A stretch of DNA of 64,000 nucleotides. Origin: Arthrobacter castelli DSM 16402. GTDB taxonomy: Bacteria > Actinomycetota > Actinomycetes > Actinomycetales > Micrococcaceae. Made by a program: the position numbers and the translations under genes. Under the pieces are notes generated by a model, which did no database searches, was not told the origin of the DNA, and saw only the letters and a program-made list of their open reading frames with translations. This document shows positions 28,301-35,519 of this stretch, piece by piece (within the stretch, counting starts at the first letter, position 1; every line of letters begins with the position of its first letter). Location of the stretch: positions 62,001 through 126,000 of the forward strand of contig NZ_AUMN01000004.1 of NCBI RefSeq assembly GCF_000430705.1, read 5' to 3'.

Positions 28301-28813
28301 CCCGTGCCCAGGAAACCGGGGATGGCGGCGCGGCAGGGGACAGCCTTTCACACGTGGGTCGAAGAATACTTCGGAACCACCGGAATGCTGGAGTTTGAAC
28401 AACCGCGCACCGCCGACAGTTTCATTGACGAGAATTACGATCTCGATTCGATGACCGCGACCTTCAAGGAATCCGAATGGGCCAGACGTTCCCCGGCAGC
28501 CATCGAGGTCCCGGTGGAAACCCAGGTGGAGGCCGTGGTGGTCCGTGGCCGGATCGACGCCGTGTTCCAGGATCGGGACGGGACCTGGGACCTGGTCGAC
28601 TGGAAAACCGGCGCCGTGCCATCAGCGTCACAACTTGGGATCCGCGGCGTTCAGCTGGCGGTTTACCGGCTGGCCTGGGCGCGGTTGAAAGACGTTCCGC
28701 TCGACCGGGTGAATGCGGCCTTCTACTACGTCAAGGAGAACAAGGTCGTTCGTCCGCACGACATGGCCGGCGAGGAGGAACTTGAATCAGTGATCAGGTC
28801 CGCGTACGGGTAA
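25355..28813 (+). CDS. adnB: AdnB-like subunit of the AdnAB helicase-nuclease
   Basis: 1152-residue UvrD/RecB-like motor and nuclease, partner of AdnA. Walker A AGAGSGKT at residues 53-60 is canonical. Motif II VVLLDEFQDTSHAQ, motif III VGDPNQSIYGFRG, motif V VHASKGLEWDAVFVPGL and motif VI RRLAYVAYTRAKHVL are all intact, so this is the main motor. The C-terminal RecB nuclease domain shows WDLVDWKTGA and QLAVYRLAW. The GTG start overlaps the adnA stop by 4 bp. The extreme 3' end overlaps the convergent kinase-like gene by 20 bp. Confidence 0.92.
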   Translation: MNSASQAMLDLDGTGEQERFTPQQLASALGQHQPTEEQAAIISAPLEPLLVVAGAGSGKTATMADRVVWLVANGKVRPEEILGVTFTRKAAGELADRMRTQLANLSLKGLLPADVTSPSEADAGLLDPKVSTYHSYASSLVTDHGLRLGIERDSVLLGGAQSWQMASQVVEAYSGEFEHFTAAKSTLVQAVIQLAGECSEHLQHPGEVRTYLLQEAARMENLPYLEGKTKEPAAEARKIVDRLRTRATVAELVERYTGLKRERGALDFGDLVALAAKIADEVPAAGHMERQRFKVVLLDEFQDTSHAQMQLFSRLFGGGHPVTAVGDPNQSIYGFRGASAGQLFSFPTTFPLMDASGSGSAAPVKYLSIAWRNSVNVLSMANTISRPLNAVAPNRPGSARIEVPDLRSAPAAGAGKVILGRFETDADEAAAVVRRVEQYRATAFTRDEKTGRAVPTSAAVLCRRRAQMEPIRKQLEERAVPYEIVGLGGLLSTPEIVDLVATLRVLADPSRSDSLMRLLTGARWRVGPADLMAFSDWSKFLARQREKAFANPQEAGRQDESEAPVVEHDQVDSASLVEALDWLPRDGWTSGHGRSLSPEGLGRLHRLRQELNNLRTFIGDDLTTLLSEVERTMLLDIEVAAIPGVSIHYARRHLDAFHDAAAGYIQTAQRMDLLAFLSWLDAAAEEENGLDIPQVEVRRDAVQLLTVHASKGLEWDAVFVPGLNAATFPSDKDSRWSSGNSALPWPLRGDCAGLPVWDCDQRDQKGWVDSEKAFKGEVAHHTEMEERRLAYVAYTRAKHVLMCTSAAWNGSRGSVAGVSTFLEEVLPLAGGTEPAAAIELWADEDEVSTFNPMTVDLERAVWPYDPLEGPVGPDGPIRKRPGRRAQMERAARNVHAAAEGLSADSDGAPAADAGATPSSAGDGPAHPIDRASARWDTETSLLLERHNAPNHRLDVELPQHISASTLVDLADNPAEVVRQLRRPVPRKPGMAARQGTAFHTWVEEYFGTTGMLEFEQPRTADSFIDENYDLDSMTATFKESEWARRSPAAIEVPVETQVEAVVVRGRIDAVFQDRDGTWDLVDWKTGAVPSASQLGIRGVQLAVYRLAWARLKDVPLDRVNAAFYYVKENKVVRPHDMAGEEELESVIRSAYG

Positions 28814-30248
28814 CCGGATCCTGCCGGTCGGCGGTGCCGGGGTCCGGGGCATCGCCGCGGTCGGGACCGACCTCGCGCTCGGGGCTACGGTCGGGATCTG
28901 CCTCCTCGCCGGAGTCCGGACCGTTATCCGAGTCAACGTCCGACGACGGATCGGAGCCCGAGTCGACGGCGTCGTCGCCTTCGGGGTATTCGTCGGCGGG
29001 AACGGGCTGCACCGTGACCTTATCGTTGTCGGCGGGCCGGGCAGAGGCATCAGCGCCGCCCGCGGGGTCCTGGTCGGCAGTGTCATTGGTTCGCGATGTA
29101 TCGAGGTCCGGGCCGTCGTCGGCGTCACTGCCCGGTTCCGGCGCCGCCTCGGCGTCATCGTCGGTGCCGGTTGTCACTATCGCCTCATCGGGTATCTCTG
29201 CTGCGTTCGCCTCGGCGTCATCGTCGTGGCGGGAATCCGGCACCGGGTCGCTCGTCTCCACCTCCCCGGTGCTGATGGGCGCCACGGACTCTGAGTGCGG
29301 ACGCTCCGGGGGATCCGCCGAAATCGGCTGGCCGCCGTACTCAGCGATGTCCGATTCCAGCGCGGCGAGCATTTCCTCAGCCTCGGCGACCACGGCCGGA
29401 TCATCGATTGCGATGCCCCGCACGAGCCATTGGGCCACGGCAAACTCGGCAGACAGCGCGGCACGGCGAAGCAGATGGCGGTCCGGGGCACGCTGGACAG
29501 CCACCGAATACGATTCCAGCACCGAATCGGCGAAGCGCTGGTCGTTGGCAGCGATCAGCCAGGCGAAGTCATCCGCCGGATCTCCAATGCGCATATCCGT
29601 CCACCCGTTGACGCCGGTGACACGGGCCTGATCTATCAGCAGTTGGTCTTCGTGGAGGTCACCGTGCACGACTGACGGCTGGAACTGCCACAATGCAGCA
29701 TCTTCGAGGGCATTCTCCCAGCGCAGCAATAACGACGACGGAATCTTTCCGGTCGTCGCTGCCTGATCCAGCTCGTTGAGTTTCCGCTGGCGGAATTCGT
29801 CGGCGCTGTAGCTGGGCAGGTCCGCCGAGTGCACCAACTCCAACGGCAAATCATGGATCGCGGCCATGATCCTGCCAAGTTCGGCGGCGATGTTGCCGGG
29901 TTCTGCCACCAGCTGGTCGATGCTGCGGGTGGACCCGGGAACATGTGAATAGACGAATGTGGACAGGTTTCCCTGGCGTACTGTTCCAGCCACGTTGGGC
30001 AACAGGAACGGCAATTCGGCCCGGACCGCCGGGGTGAAGCACCGCAGCACATGCAGTTCCGTTTCCAGGCGGACACTTGCCTCGGCATGTTTGGGCGAGC
30101 GCACACGCCACCGTTTGCCGGCGTCGTCAAGCAACACAGCGGACTGAAAATCCGCTGCGTCGTCGGGTGCGGTGGCGACCCCTGCGGGTGTCAGGCCGGG
30201 TACCGCGGCGCTTGCTATGGCTGCCAGTTCGGTGGGAGTTCTTGTCAC
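28794..30248 (-). CDS. Aminoglycoside-phosphotransferase-fold protein with long acidic tail
   Basis: 484 residues. The first ~310 form an APH/macrolide-phosphotransferase-like kinase: a nucleotide-binding lobe (AVLLDDAGKRWRVRSPKH), the catalytic loop SVVHGDLHEDQLLI, and GDPADDFAWL. Two deviations are visible: the catalytic-loop Asn is Gln, and the metal-binding Asp of the usual I-D-W motif is missing (GVNGWTDM). Small-molecule kinase activity is therefore uncertain. The remaining ~170 residues are Asp/Glu/Pro/Ser-rich and presumably disordered. The GTG start at 30248 faces nudC. Genes of this type are commonly next to adnAB/nudC in actinobacteria, so it is probably not a resistance gene. Confidence 0.75.
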   Translation of the reverse strand: MTRTPTELAAIASAAVPGLTPAGVATAPDDAADFQSAVLLDDAGKRWRVRSPKHAEASVRLETELHVLRCFTPAVRAELPFLLPNVAGTVRQGNLSTFVYSHVPGSTRSIDQLVAEPGNIAAELGRIMAAIHDLPLELVHSADLPSYSADEFRQRKLNELDQAATTGKIPSSLLLRWENALEDAALWQFQPSVVHGDLHEDQLLIDQARVTGVNGWTDMRIGDPADDFAWLIAANDQRFADSVLESYSVAVQRAPDRHLLRRAALSAEFAVAQWLVRGIAIDDPAVVAEAEEMLAALESDIAEYGGQPISADPPERPHSESVAPISTGEVETSDPVPDSRHDDDAEANAAEIPDEAIVTTGTDDDAEAAPEPGSDADDGPDLDTSRTNDTADQDPAGGADASARPADNDKVTVQPVPADEYPEGDDAVDSGSDPSSDVDSDNGPDSGEEADPDRSPEREVGPDRGDAPDPGTADRQDPVTRTRT

Positions 30249-30423
30249 AATTCCAACGGTAGATGTAACCGCGGCCTGAGCCCGGTTACGAGGCGGCGAG
30301 TCGCGGGAACCGTAGCCCTTGGAACATGCTGGGAGAATGCTGGGTCACAACTGGATCCGCCCATCCACAGGTCCGGCCTGAGGCGAATCGTGAAAACCCC
30401 GAATGGTTCAGTAACGTGGAAGG

Positions 30424-31419
30424 ATGAGCAACACAGTTCCGCCCGCAGGGCCTTCGCCCGAAGATGCTCACCCTCCATTAGGATCACTGGCGCTGGCCCG
30501 GGCGGGCGTGGACCGCGGAGGCGACTGGCGGGTGACGCCGGGGCTGATGGAACGACTCTGGTCCGCGCCCGGAACCAAAGTCATGCTGATCGCGCATGGC
30601 CGCAGCCCGGTCCGTGACTCCTCGCTGCTGCTGGTGGATGCCGCCAGCATTGACCCCACCCGGACCCCGGTGTATCTGGGGCATACGACGGTTGCCGGTG
30701 CCGGACCTGCCGGCAGCGAACCCGCGGGGACCGACGTCGTCCTGTTGATGCTCAAGGAACCTTCCAACCAATGGGAGGGCGACGAATCGGTCCGATGGAT
30801 TGGACTTCGCGAGGCCGCCACGGAACTGCCTGCCCGGGATGCGGCGCTCTTTGTGGAAGCGGCGGCCATTGCCAACTGGCACGCCACGCATACCCATTGC
30901 CCGCGGTGCGGCACGCCCACGGATGTTGAATCCGGCGGCTGGGTCCGGCGGTGCCCGGTGGATAACAGCGAGCACTTCCCGCGCACCGACCCGGCGATCA
31001 TTGCCACGGTGATTGACGAGAACGACAGGCTGCTATTGGGAAGTTCGGCACAATGGTCCAACAAGCGGTTTTCCACGCTGGCTGGTTTCGTTGAGCCCGG
31101 GGAGTCGCTCGAAGCCGCGGTCATCCGGGAAATTGCCGAGGAATCCGGTGTCCGCGTCCATTCGCCGCGCTATCTGGGTTCGCAGCCGTGGCCATTCCCG
31201 GCGTCGCTCATGCTGGGATTCACCGCCCGCGCCCACAGCGCAGAAGCCGTGCCCGACGGCGTCGAAATCAGTGACCTGCGCTGGTTCACCAGACAGGAGC
31301 TGACTGAGGCAGTGGGCAGCGGGGAAGTGGTGATTGCCTCCGGCGCCTCCATCGCGCGGTCACTGATCGAGCACTGGTACGGCGGGCCGATTGCGGAGCC
31401 GGCGGGACCGCAGCCGTGA
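30424..31419 (+). CDS. nudC: NAD(+) diphosphatase / NADH pyrophosphatase NudC
   Basis: 331-residue Nudix hydrolase that cleaves NAD(H) and removes NAD caps from RNA 5' ends. The zinc-ribbon region reads HCPRCGTPT and RRCPVDNSEHFPRTDP: three cysteines are present and the fourth ligand position is not Cys. The Nudix box GFVEPGESLEAAVIREIAEE is intact (G-x5-E-x7-REuxEE), followed by the NudC hallmark SQPWPFPASLM. GGAAGG abuts the ATG. Its stop overlaps the uvrD2 GTG by 4 bp, so both are coupled. Confidence 0.93.
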   Translation: MSNTVPPAGPSPEDAHPPLGSLALARAGVDRGGDWRVTPGLMERLWSAPGTKVMLIAHGRSPVRDSSLLLVDAASIDPTRTPVYLGHTTVAGAGPAGSEPAGTDVVLLMLKEPSNQWEGDESVRWIGLREAATELPARDAALFVEAAAIANWHATHTHCPRCGTPTDVESGGWVRRCPVDNSEHFPRTDPAIIATVIDENDRLLLGSSAQWSNKRFSTLAGFVEPGESLEAAVIREIAEESGVRVHSPRYLGSQPWPFPASLMLGFTARAHSAEAVPDGVEISDLRWFTRQELTEAVGSGEVVIASGASIARSLIEHWYGGPIAEPAGPQP

Positions 31420-33611
31420 GCCAGACAAGCATAGCCGGCGACCTCGGACAGGAGCAGTCCCTGGAGGAACGCGTCCTCGGCGCACTGGATGACGAACAGC
31501 GCAGCGTCGCCTCAACGTTGACCGGACCATTGTGCGTATTGGCCGGGGCCGGAACCGGAAAAACCCGTGCGATCACACATCGCATCGCCTACGGAGTGCA
31601 CGCCGGTGTGTACAAACCCCAACAGGTATTGGCCGTGACCTTCACGGCCCGCGCCGCCGCCGAAATGCGCACCAGGCTGCGGGATCTGGGCGTCGCCGGT
31701 GTGCAGGCGAGGACGTTCCACGCCGCGGCGCTGCGGCAACTCCAGTTCTTCTGGCCGCAGGCCATCGGCGGCCAGCTTCCGGGCCTGCTCGACCACAAGG
31801 CCACGCTCATCGCCGACGCGGCGCGCCGGCTGAGGCTGAGCACCGACCGCGCGGCCATCCGGGACCTGGCGTCGGAAATCGAATGGGCCAAGGTGTCAAT
31901 GCTCACCCCTGACACCTACCTGGCGAAGACCGCAGGCAGACCGGAACCGGCAGGCTTCGACTTCACCACCATCGCCCGGCTCTTCCAGGCGTATGAGGAC
32001 GTCAAGACCGACCGGAACGTCATCGACTTCGAAGACGTGCTGCTGATTACCATTGGCATCCTGCAGGAGGATCCGCGCGTCGCCGCGGCCGTCCGCGCCC
32101 AGTACCGGCATTTCGTCGTCGACGAGTACCAGGACGTGTCGCCCCTGCAGCAGCGGCTGCTCCAGCTGTGGCTCGGCGACCGCCAGGAATTGTGCGTGGT
32201 GGGGGACTCCAGTCAGACCATCTATTCGTTCACCGGCGCCACGTCGCGGCACCTGCTTGAATTCACTCGTAAGTTCCCGGAAGCCGACGTCGTCAAGCTC
32301 GTGCGCGATTACCGGTCCACTCCGGAGGTGGTGAAACTCGCCAATGATCTGCTGGCGGCACGCACCAGGGAAGTGGATGCGGCCGCCCGGCGGCGTGAAG
32401 CACTGGGTGGCGTCGCCCCCGCGAAAAAGTCCGTCCGGGACAGCTGGGCCAGGCCGTTGGAGCTGATCGCCCAGCGGGACTCCGGCCCGCCGCCGTCGTT
32501 CGAGGAATTCACCGACGACGAGGCCGAGGCCGCCGGAACAGCCCGCAGGATCAAAGCTTTGGTCGACGACGGCGTCCCGGCCAGCCAGATCGCGGTGCTC
32601 TACCGCACCAACGGTCAATCCGAGGCCTACGAGCAGGCCCTGGCGGCTGCCGGTATCGGGTATCAGCTGCGCGGCGGCGAGCGGTTCTTCGCACGCCGGG
32701 AAGTGCGGGACGCCATCCTGCAGCTGCGGGCGGCATCCCGCACGGCCGGCGGCGACGATGTGCCCCAACTGGTCAGGGACGTGCTTTCGTCCCTGGGGTA
32801 CAGCGCCGAGGGGCCGCAGAGCAGCGGGGCCGTCCGGGAGCGGTGGGAGTCGCTGGCGGCGTTGGTGGCACTGGCCGACGACGTCGCCGCCACCCGGCGG
32901 CAGATTCCGGGGGCGCAGTTCACCCTGGCCGATTTCGTGTCGGAACTGGATGAGCGGGCAGCGGCTCAGCATGCGCCAACTGTGGAGGGCGTGACTCTTG
33001 CATCTCTGCACTCCGCGAAAGGTCTGGAATGGGACGCGGTGTTCCTGGTGGGCCTCAGTGAAGGCCTGATGCCGATATCGTTCGCCAACACGGAAGAGGG
33101 CGTCGACGAGGAACGCCGACTGCTCTACGTAGGCATCACCCGCGCGCGCAAGCATCTGGCGCTGTCCTGGTCGACGGCGCGTACTCCCGGAGGCCGTGCC
33201 AGCCGGAAACCAACACGCTTCCTCGATGGTCTCAGGCCGGACTCGGCTCCGGCGTCGTCGGGCCGAACCGGCGCAGCTCCCAAGAGACGCAAGGCCGCGG
33301 CGCCGGCGCAGTGCCGCAGTTGCGGGCAGATGCTTGCCTCCGGGGCCGAACGCAAGGTCGGCCGGTGCAGTGATTGTCCGCCGGCGTACGACGAAGCGAC
33401 CTTTGAGGCGTTACGGCAATGGCGGCTCAAGGTTGCCACCGAGTCGGGAGTTCCGGCATTCGTCGTATTCACTGATGCCACGCTCGTCGCTATCGCCGAA
33501 TCGAAGCCGGCCGACCCGCGGCAATTGTCTGCTGTGGCAGGTGTGGGAGCCAGTAAACTCGACCGCTACGGGGAAGCGGTGCTGGCCATCATCAACGAAC
33601 CGGACGACTAA
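31416..33611 (+). CDS. uvrD2: ATP-dependent DNA helicase UvrD2
   Basis: 731-residue superfamily 1A 3'-5' helicase. Walker A AGAGTGKT is at residues 43-50; motif II VVDEYQDVSPLQ, motif III VGDSSQTIYSFTGA, motif V LHSAKGLEWDAVFLVGL and motif VI RRLLYVGITRARKHL are intact. The C-terminus shows the UvrD2 hallmarks: a tetracysteine zinc motif (QCRSCGQML...GRCSDC, near residues 630-650) and a terminal HRDC domain (PAFVVFTDATLVAIAESKPA, with GVGASKLDRYG). It overlaps nudC (GTGA). The whiB7 gene that often sits next to uvrD2 is not present here. Confidence 0.94.
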   Translation: MSQTSIAGDLGQEQSLEERVLGALDDEQRSVASTLTGPLCVLAGAGTGKTRAITHRIAYGVHAGVYKPQQVLAVTFTARAAAEMRTRLRDLGVAGVQARTFHAAALRQLQFFWPQAIGGQLPGLLDHKATLIADAARRLRLSTDRAAIRDLASEIEWAKVSMLTPDTYLAKTAGRPEPAGFDFTTIARLFQAYEDVKTDRNVIDFEDVLLITIGILQEDPRVAAAVRAQYRHFVVDEYQDVSPLQQRLLQLWLGDRQELCVVGDSSQTIYSFTGATSRHLLEFTRKFPEADVVKLVRDYRSTPEVVKLANDLLAARTREVDAAARRREALGGVAPAKKSVRDSWARPLELIAQRDSGPPPSFEEFTDDEAEAAGTARRIKALVDDGVPASQIAVLYRTNGQSEAYEQALAAAGIGYQLRGGERFFARREVRDAILQLRAASRTAGGDDVPQLVRDVLSSLGYSAEGPQSSGAVRERWESLAALVALADDVAATRRQIPGAQFTLADFVSELDERAAAQHAPTVEGVTLASLHSAKGLEWDAVFLVGLSEGLMPISFANTEEGVDEERRLLYVGITRARKHLALSWSTARTPGGRASRKPTRFLDGLRPDSAPASSGRTGAAPKRRKAAAPAQCRSCGQMLASGAERKVGRCSDCPPAYDEATFEALRQWRLKVATESGVPAFVVFTDATLVAIAESKPADPRQLSAVAGVGASKLDRYGEAVLAIINEPDD

Positions 33612-33655
33612 CCATTGCGTCCCTGCGCAGGATCCGTTCCCGGTTCATTTGCCTG

Positions 33656-34720
33656 TCAACTCACGGCCGGAACCGAAGCGGTAGCCCCCAGGCACCCGCA
33701 ATCGGGATGTGGTGAGTAACTGTGGGTGACGGTGGAACCGTCGGCCGCCCTCACCTGGACCACCGTCGACCAGCCCGAGGGGCGGTTGACACCGTCGACC
33801 AGCAGCAGGGATTGCAGCACGGCCGGACCTGCGGCAGATAGGGCCAATGCGCTTTCTTCCGGCCCGGTGGAATCCCTGGCCATTGCCCGCCGACGCATGG
33901 TCCGGCACATGTTGAGCCATTGCGGATCCTGGTCTGCCCGATGCCGGTCGACGCATTCAGTGCAGGCTGTTTCTCCGGGGACGACGAGCGGTCCAATCAG
34001 TACGTCGTGGTCACGCAGCACTACGGGAAGGTGGGGATGTTCGCGGTGCATGAGTTCTGCCTGCAGCCGGTCATCCGTGACATCGCTGCTGATGGAAATA
34101 ACTAAGTCGAGGGAGAACGACCCCGTGCCGCCGGCATGGGCGGTGCCAAGGGGGTGCGCCCGGATCGTGGGGTCGATGTGGTGGATCTGGCGGCGGACGG
34201 CGGCAGTACGGCCCATGCCGATGTCGCAGAGCCGGTAGGAGCCGGCACCGACATCGCATGCCCGCACCCGGTGGGCGTCCTCCAGCAGCAGGGTGCCGAT
34301 ACCGGCGGCCGCGAGGGCCTGAGCTATAACACTTCCGGTCCTCCCCAGTCCGGCGATTCGGACGGCCGCCCGGCTGCGCCGCTCCATCAACGGCACTGCG
34401 TCCTGTTCATAAGCCGCGGACCACTGTTCAACATCCGGGCCCAGGCGATCCGAACGCAATCCTGACAAGCCGGAGGCCTCTGTGCCGCCATGAATCAACA
34501 CGGGGTCGAGGAGTTCCATCAAGTATTGCGCCCGCGCCGGCAATAGTCCGCACTCGCTGGCGAGCATGGATCCGGACTTGTTCGTTCCGTCCATCAGGCA
34601 CCACAGGAGCTTCTTGTCCGGGTCGGTCAAACCGTCGAGGACAATGCTCTGTTCTCCCACCCCGAATTGCACGCAATGCCCGGATCGTTCGAACATCTGC
34701 AGTCGGCGATTGATATGCAT
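33656..34720 (-). CDS. ThiF/E1-like protein (TOMM-cyclodehydratase-like family)
   Basis: 354 residues. The N-terminal half resembles the leader-binding/winged region of azole-forming cyclodehydratases (LTDPDKKLLWCLMDGTNKSG). The Rossmann part RIAGLGRTGSVIAQALAAAG, with a divergent adenylation region, makes it E1-like. A structural zinc site is likely from ETACTECVDRH and HPDCGCLG. ATG 34720 has GGGAGG 7 bp upstream, better than starts at 34735 or 34756. Members occur as single genes beside uvrD2 and YgjP-type protease genes in actinobacteria. No YcaO gene or precursor peptide is nearby, so natural-product synthesis is unsupported. Substrate unknown. Confidence 0.7.
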   Translation of the reverse strand: MHINRRLQMFERSGHCVQFGVGEQSIVLDGLTDPDKKLLWCLMDGTNKSGSMLASECGLLPARAQYLMELLDPVLIHGGTEASGLSGLRSDRLGPDVEQWSAAYEQDAVPLMERRSRAAVRIAGLGRTGSVIAQALAAAGIGTLLLEDAHRVRACDVGAGSYRLCDIGMGRTAAVRRQIHHIDPTIRAHPLGTAHAGGTGSFSLDLVISISSDVTDDRLQAELMHREHPHLPVVLRDHDVLIGPLVVPGETACTECVDRHRADQDPQWLNMCRTMRRRAMARDSTGPEESALALSAAGPAVLQSLLLVDGVNRPSGWSTVVQVRAADGSTVTHSYSPHPDCGCLGATASVPAVS

Positions 34721-34825
34721 TGTGGCCTCCCTCATGCCTGGCACGGATTGATGCACTGCCGCCGAAGCGGGCTGAGCACCGGGTCTGTGTACTCATGCTG
34801 GCACGTCTGAATCCGGCGTGGAGGG

Positions 34826-34834
34826 TTATCCACA
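34826..34834 (+). promoter_or_regulatory. Single consensus DnaA box
   Basis: TTATCCACA is a perfect 9-mer DnaA box in the intergenic gap between the E1-like gene and the YgjP gene. It stands alone, so it is not an origin; it may titrate DnaA or be chance. Confidence 0.35.
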
Positions 34835-34885
34835 GGATGGAGCAGGCGCGGTGGCACCGGCGGTTCGGCGCTGTAACGTCGAGGT

Positions 34886-35440
34886 ATGACTACTGACGCA
34901 CCGCAGGTTGAAGTCCGACGTTCCGCCCGCCGTCGTCGTACCGTTACCGCATTTTGGGAGGACGGCGTAGCCGTCGTGGCGGTGCCGGGGCACTTGAGCA
35001 CGGCGGAGGAACAGGAATGGGTGCAGAAGATGGTGCCTAAGCTGGAACGCAAGCGTGCCCAAAACGCGGGCAAAATGCGTGGTGGTCCGTCAGGCGATCA
35101 GGACCTGATGGACCACGCACTGCGGTTGTCCGGCCGCTACCTGGATGGAAGGGCCCGGCCGAAGAGCATCAAATGGGTGGACAATCAGAACACCCGGTGG
35201 GGGTCGGCCACACCCGCGAACGAGAGCATCCGGATATCAAGCAAGATCCGGGGTATGCCGCAGTGGGTGATCGATTATGTGCTGCTGCACGAGCTCGCCC
35301 ACTTGCTGGTCGCCGGGCACAACACCAGGTTCTGGCAACTGCTGGAGGCCTATCCGGATACGGAGCGCGCGAAGGCATTCCTGGAAGGGGCGGCGTTCGC
35401 CACGTCGCGTGGACTGAGCGGAGAAACGGGCCTGGATTAG
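34886..35440 (+). CDS. YgjP-type (DUF45/M48-like) metallopeptidase
   Basis: 184 residues, cytoplasmic, no signal peptide. The zinc motif HELAHLLVAGHNTRFW (HExxH with a downstream His six residues on) and the preceding NQNTRWGSATPANESIRIS are the signature of the YgjP/SprT-like family (DUF45). The N-terminal strand VEVRRSARRRRTVTAFWEDG is also typical. Function in bacteria is undefined; a peptidase role is implied by the motif. It is convergent with the zinc-dependent protease gene at 35520, with a hairpin between them. Confidence 0.88.
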   Translation: MTTDAPQVEVRRSARRRRTVTAFWEDGVAVVAVPGHLSTAEEQEWVQKMVPKLERKRAQNAGKMRGGPSGDQDLMDHALRLSGRYLDGRARPKSIKWVDNQNTRWGSATPANESIRISSKIRGMPQWVIDYVLLHELAHLLVAGHNTRFWQLLEAYPDTERAKAFLEGAAFATSRGLSGETGLD

Positions 35441-35442
35441 CG

Positions 35443-35486
35443 GCTGGTCTTGCGGGGCTGAGGGCATCAGTCCCGGCAAGACCGGC
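35443..35486. terminator. Hairpin between convergent protease genes
   Basis: 15-bp arms with two mismatches (35443-35457 and 35472-35486) around a 14-base loop in the 79-bp gap between two converging stops. There is no T-run. Bidirectional termination is inferred from position. Confidence 0.45.
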
Positions 35487-35519
35487 CGGCAGCCCATCAC
35501 GCGACGGGGGAGCCGCCGA

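Noticed and set aside
28794-30248. Antibiotic-resistance phosphotransferase
   Set aside because: Catalytic-loop and metal-site residues deviate, and the location beside adnAB/nudC is a conserved housekeeping one.
31896-33155. 419-codon open frame on the minus strand opposite uvrD2
   Set aside because: It lacks domain signals and lies wholly antisense to canonical helicase motifs.
33656-35440. Possible thiazole/oxazole-modified peptide (RiPP) gene cluster
   Set aside because: Only the E1-like gene is present; no YcaO, dehydrogenase, precursor peptide or exporter is seen nearby.
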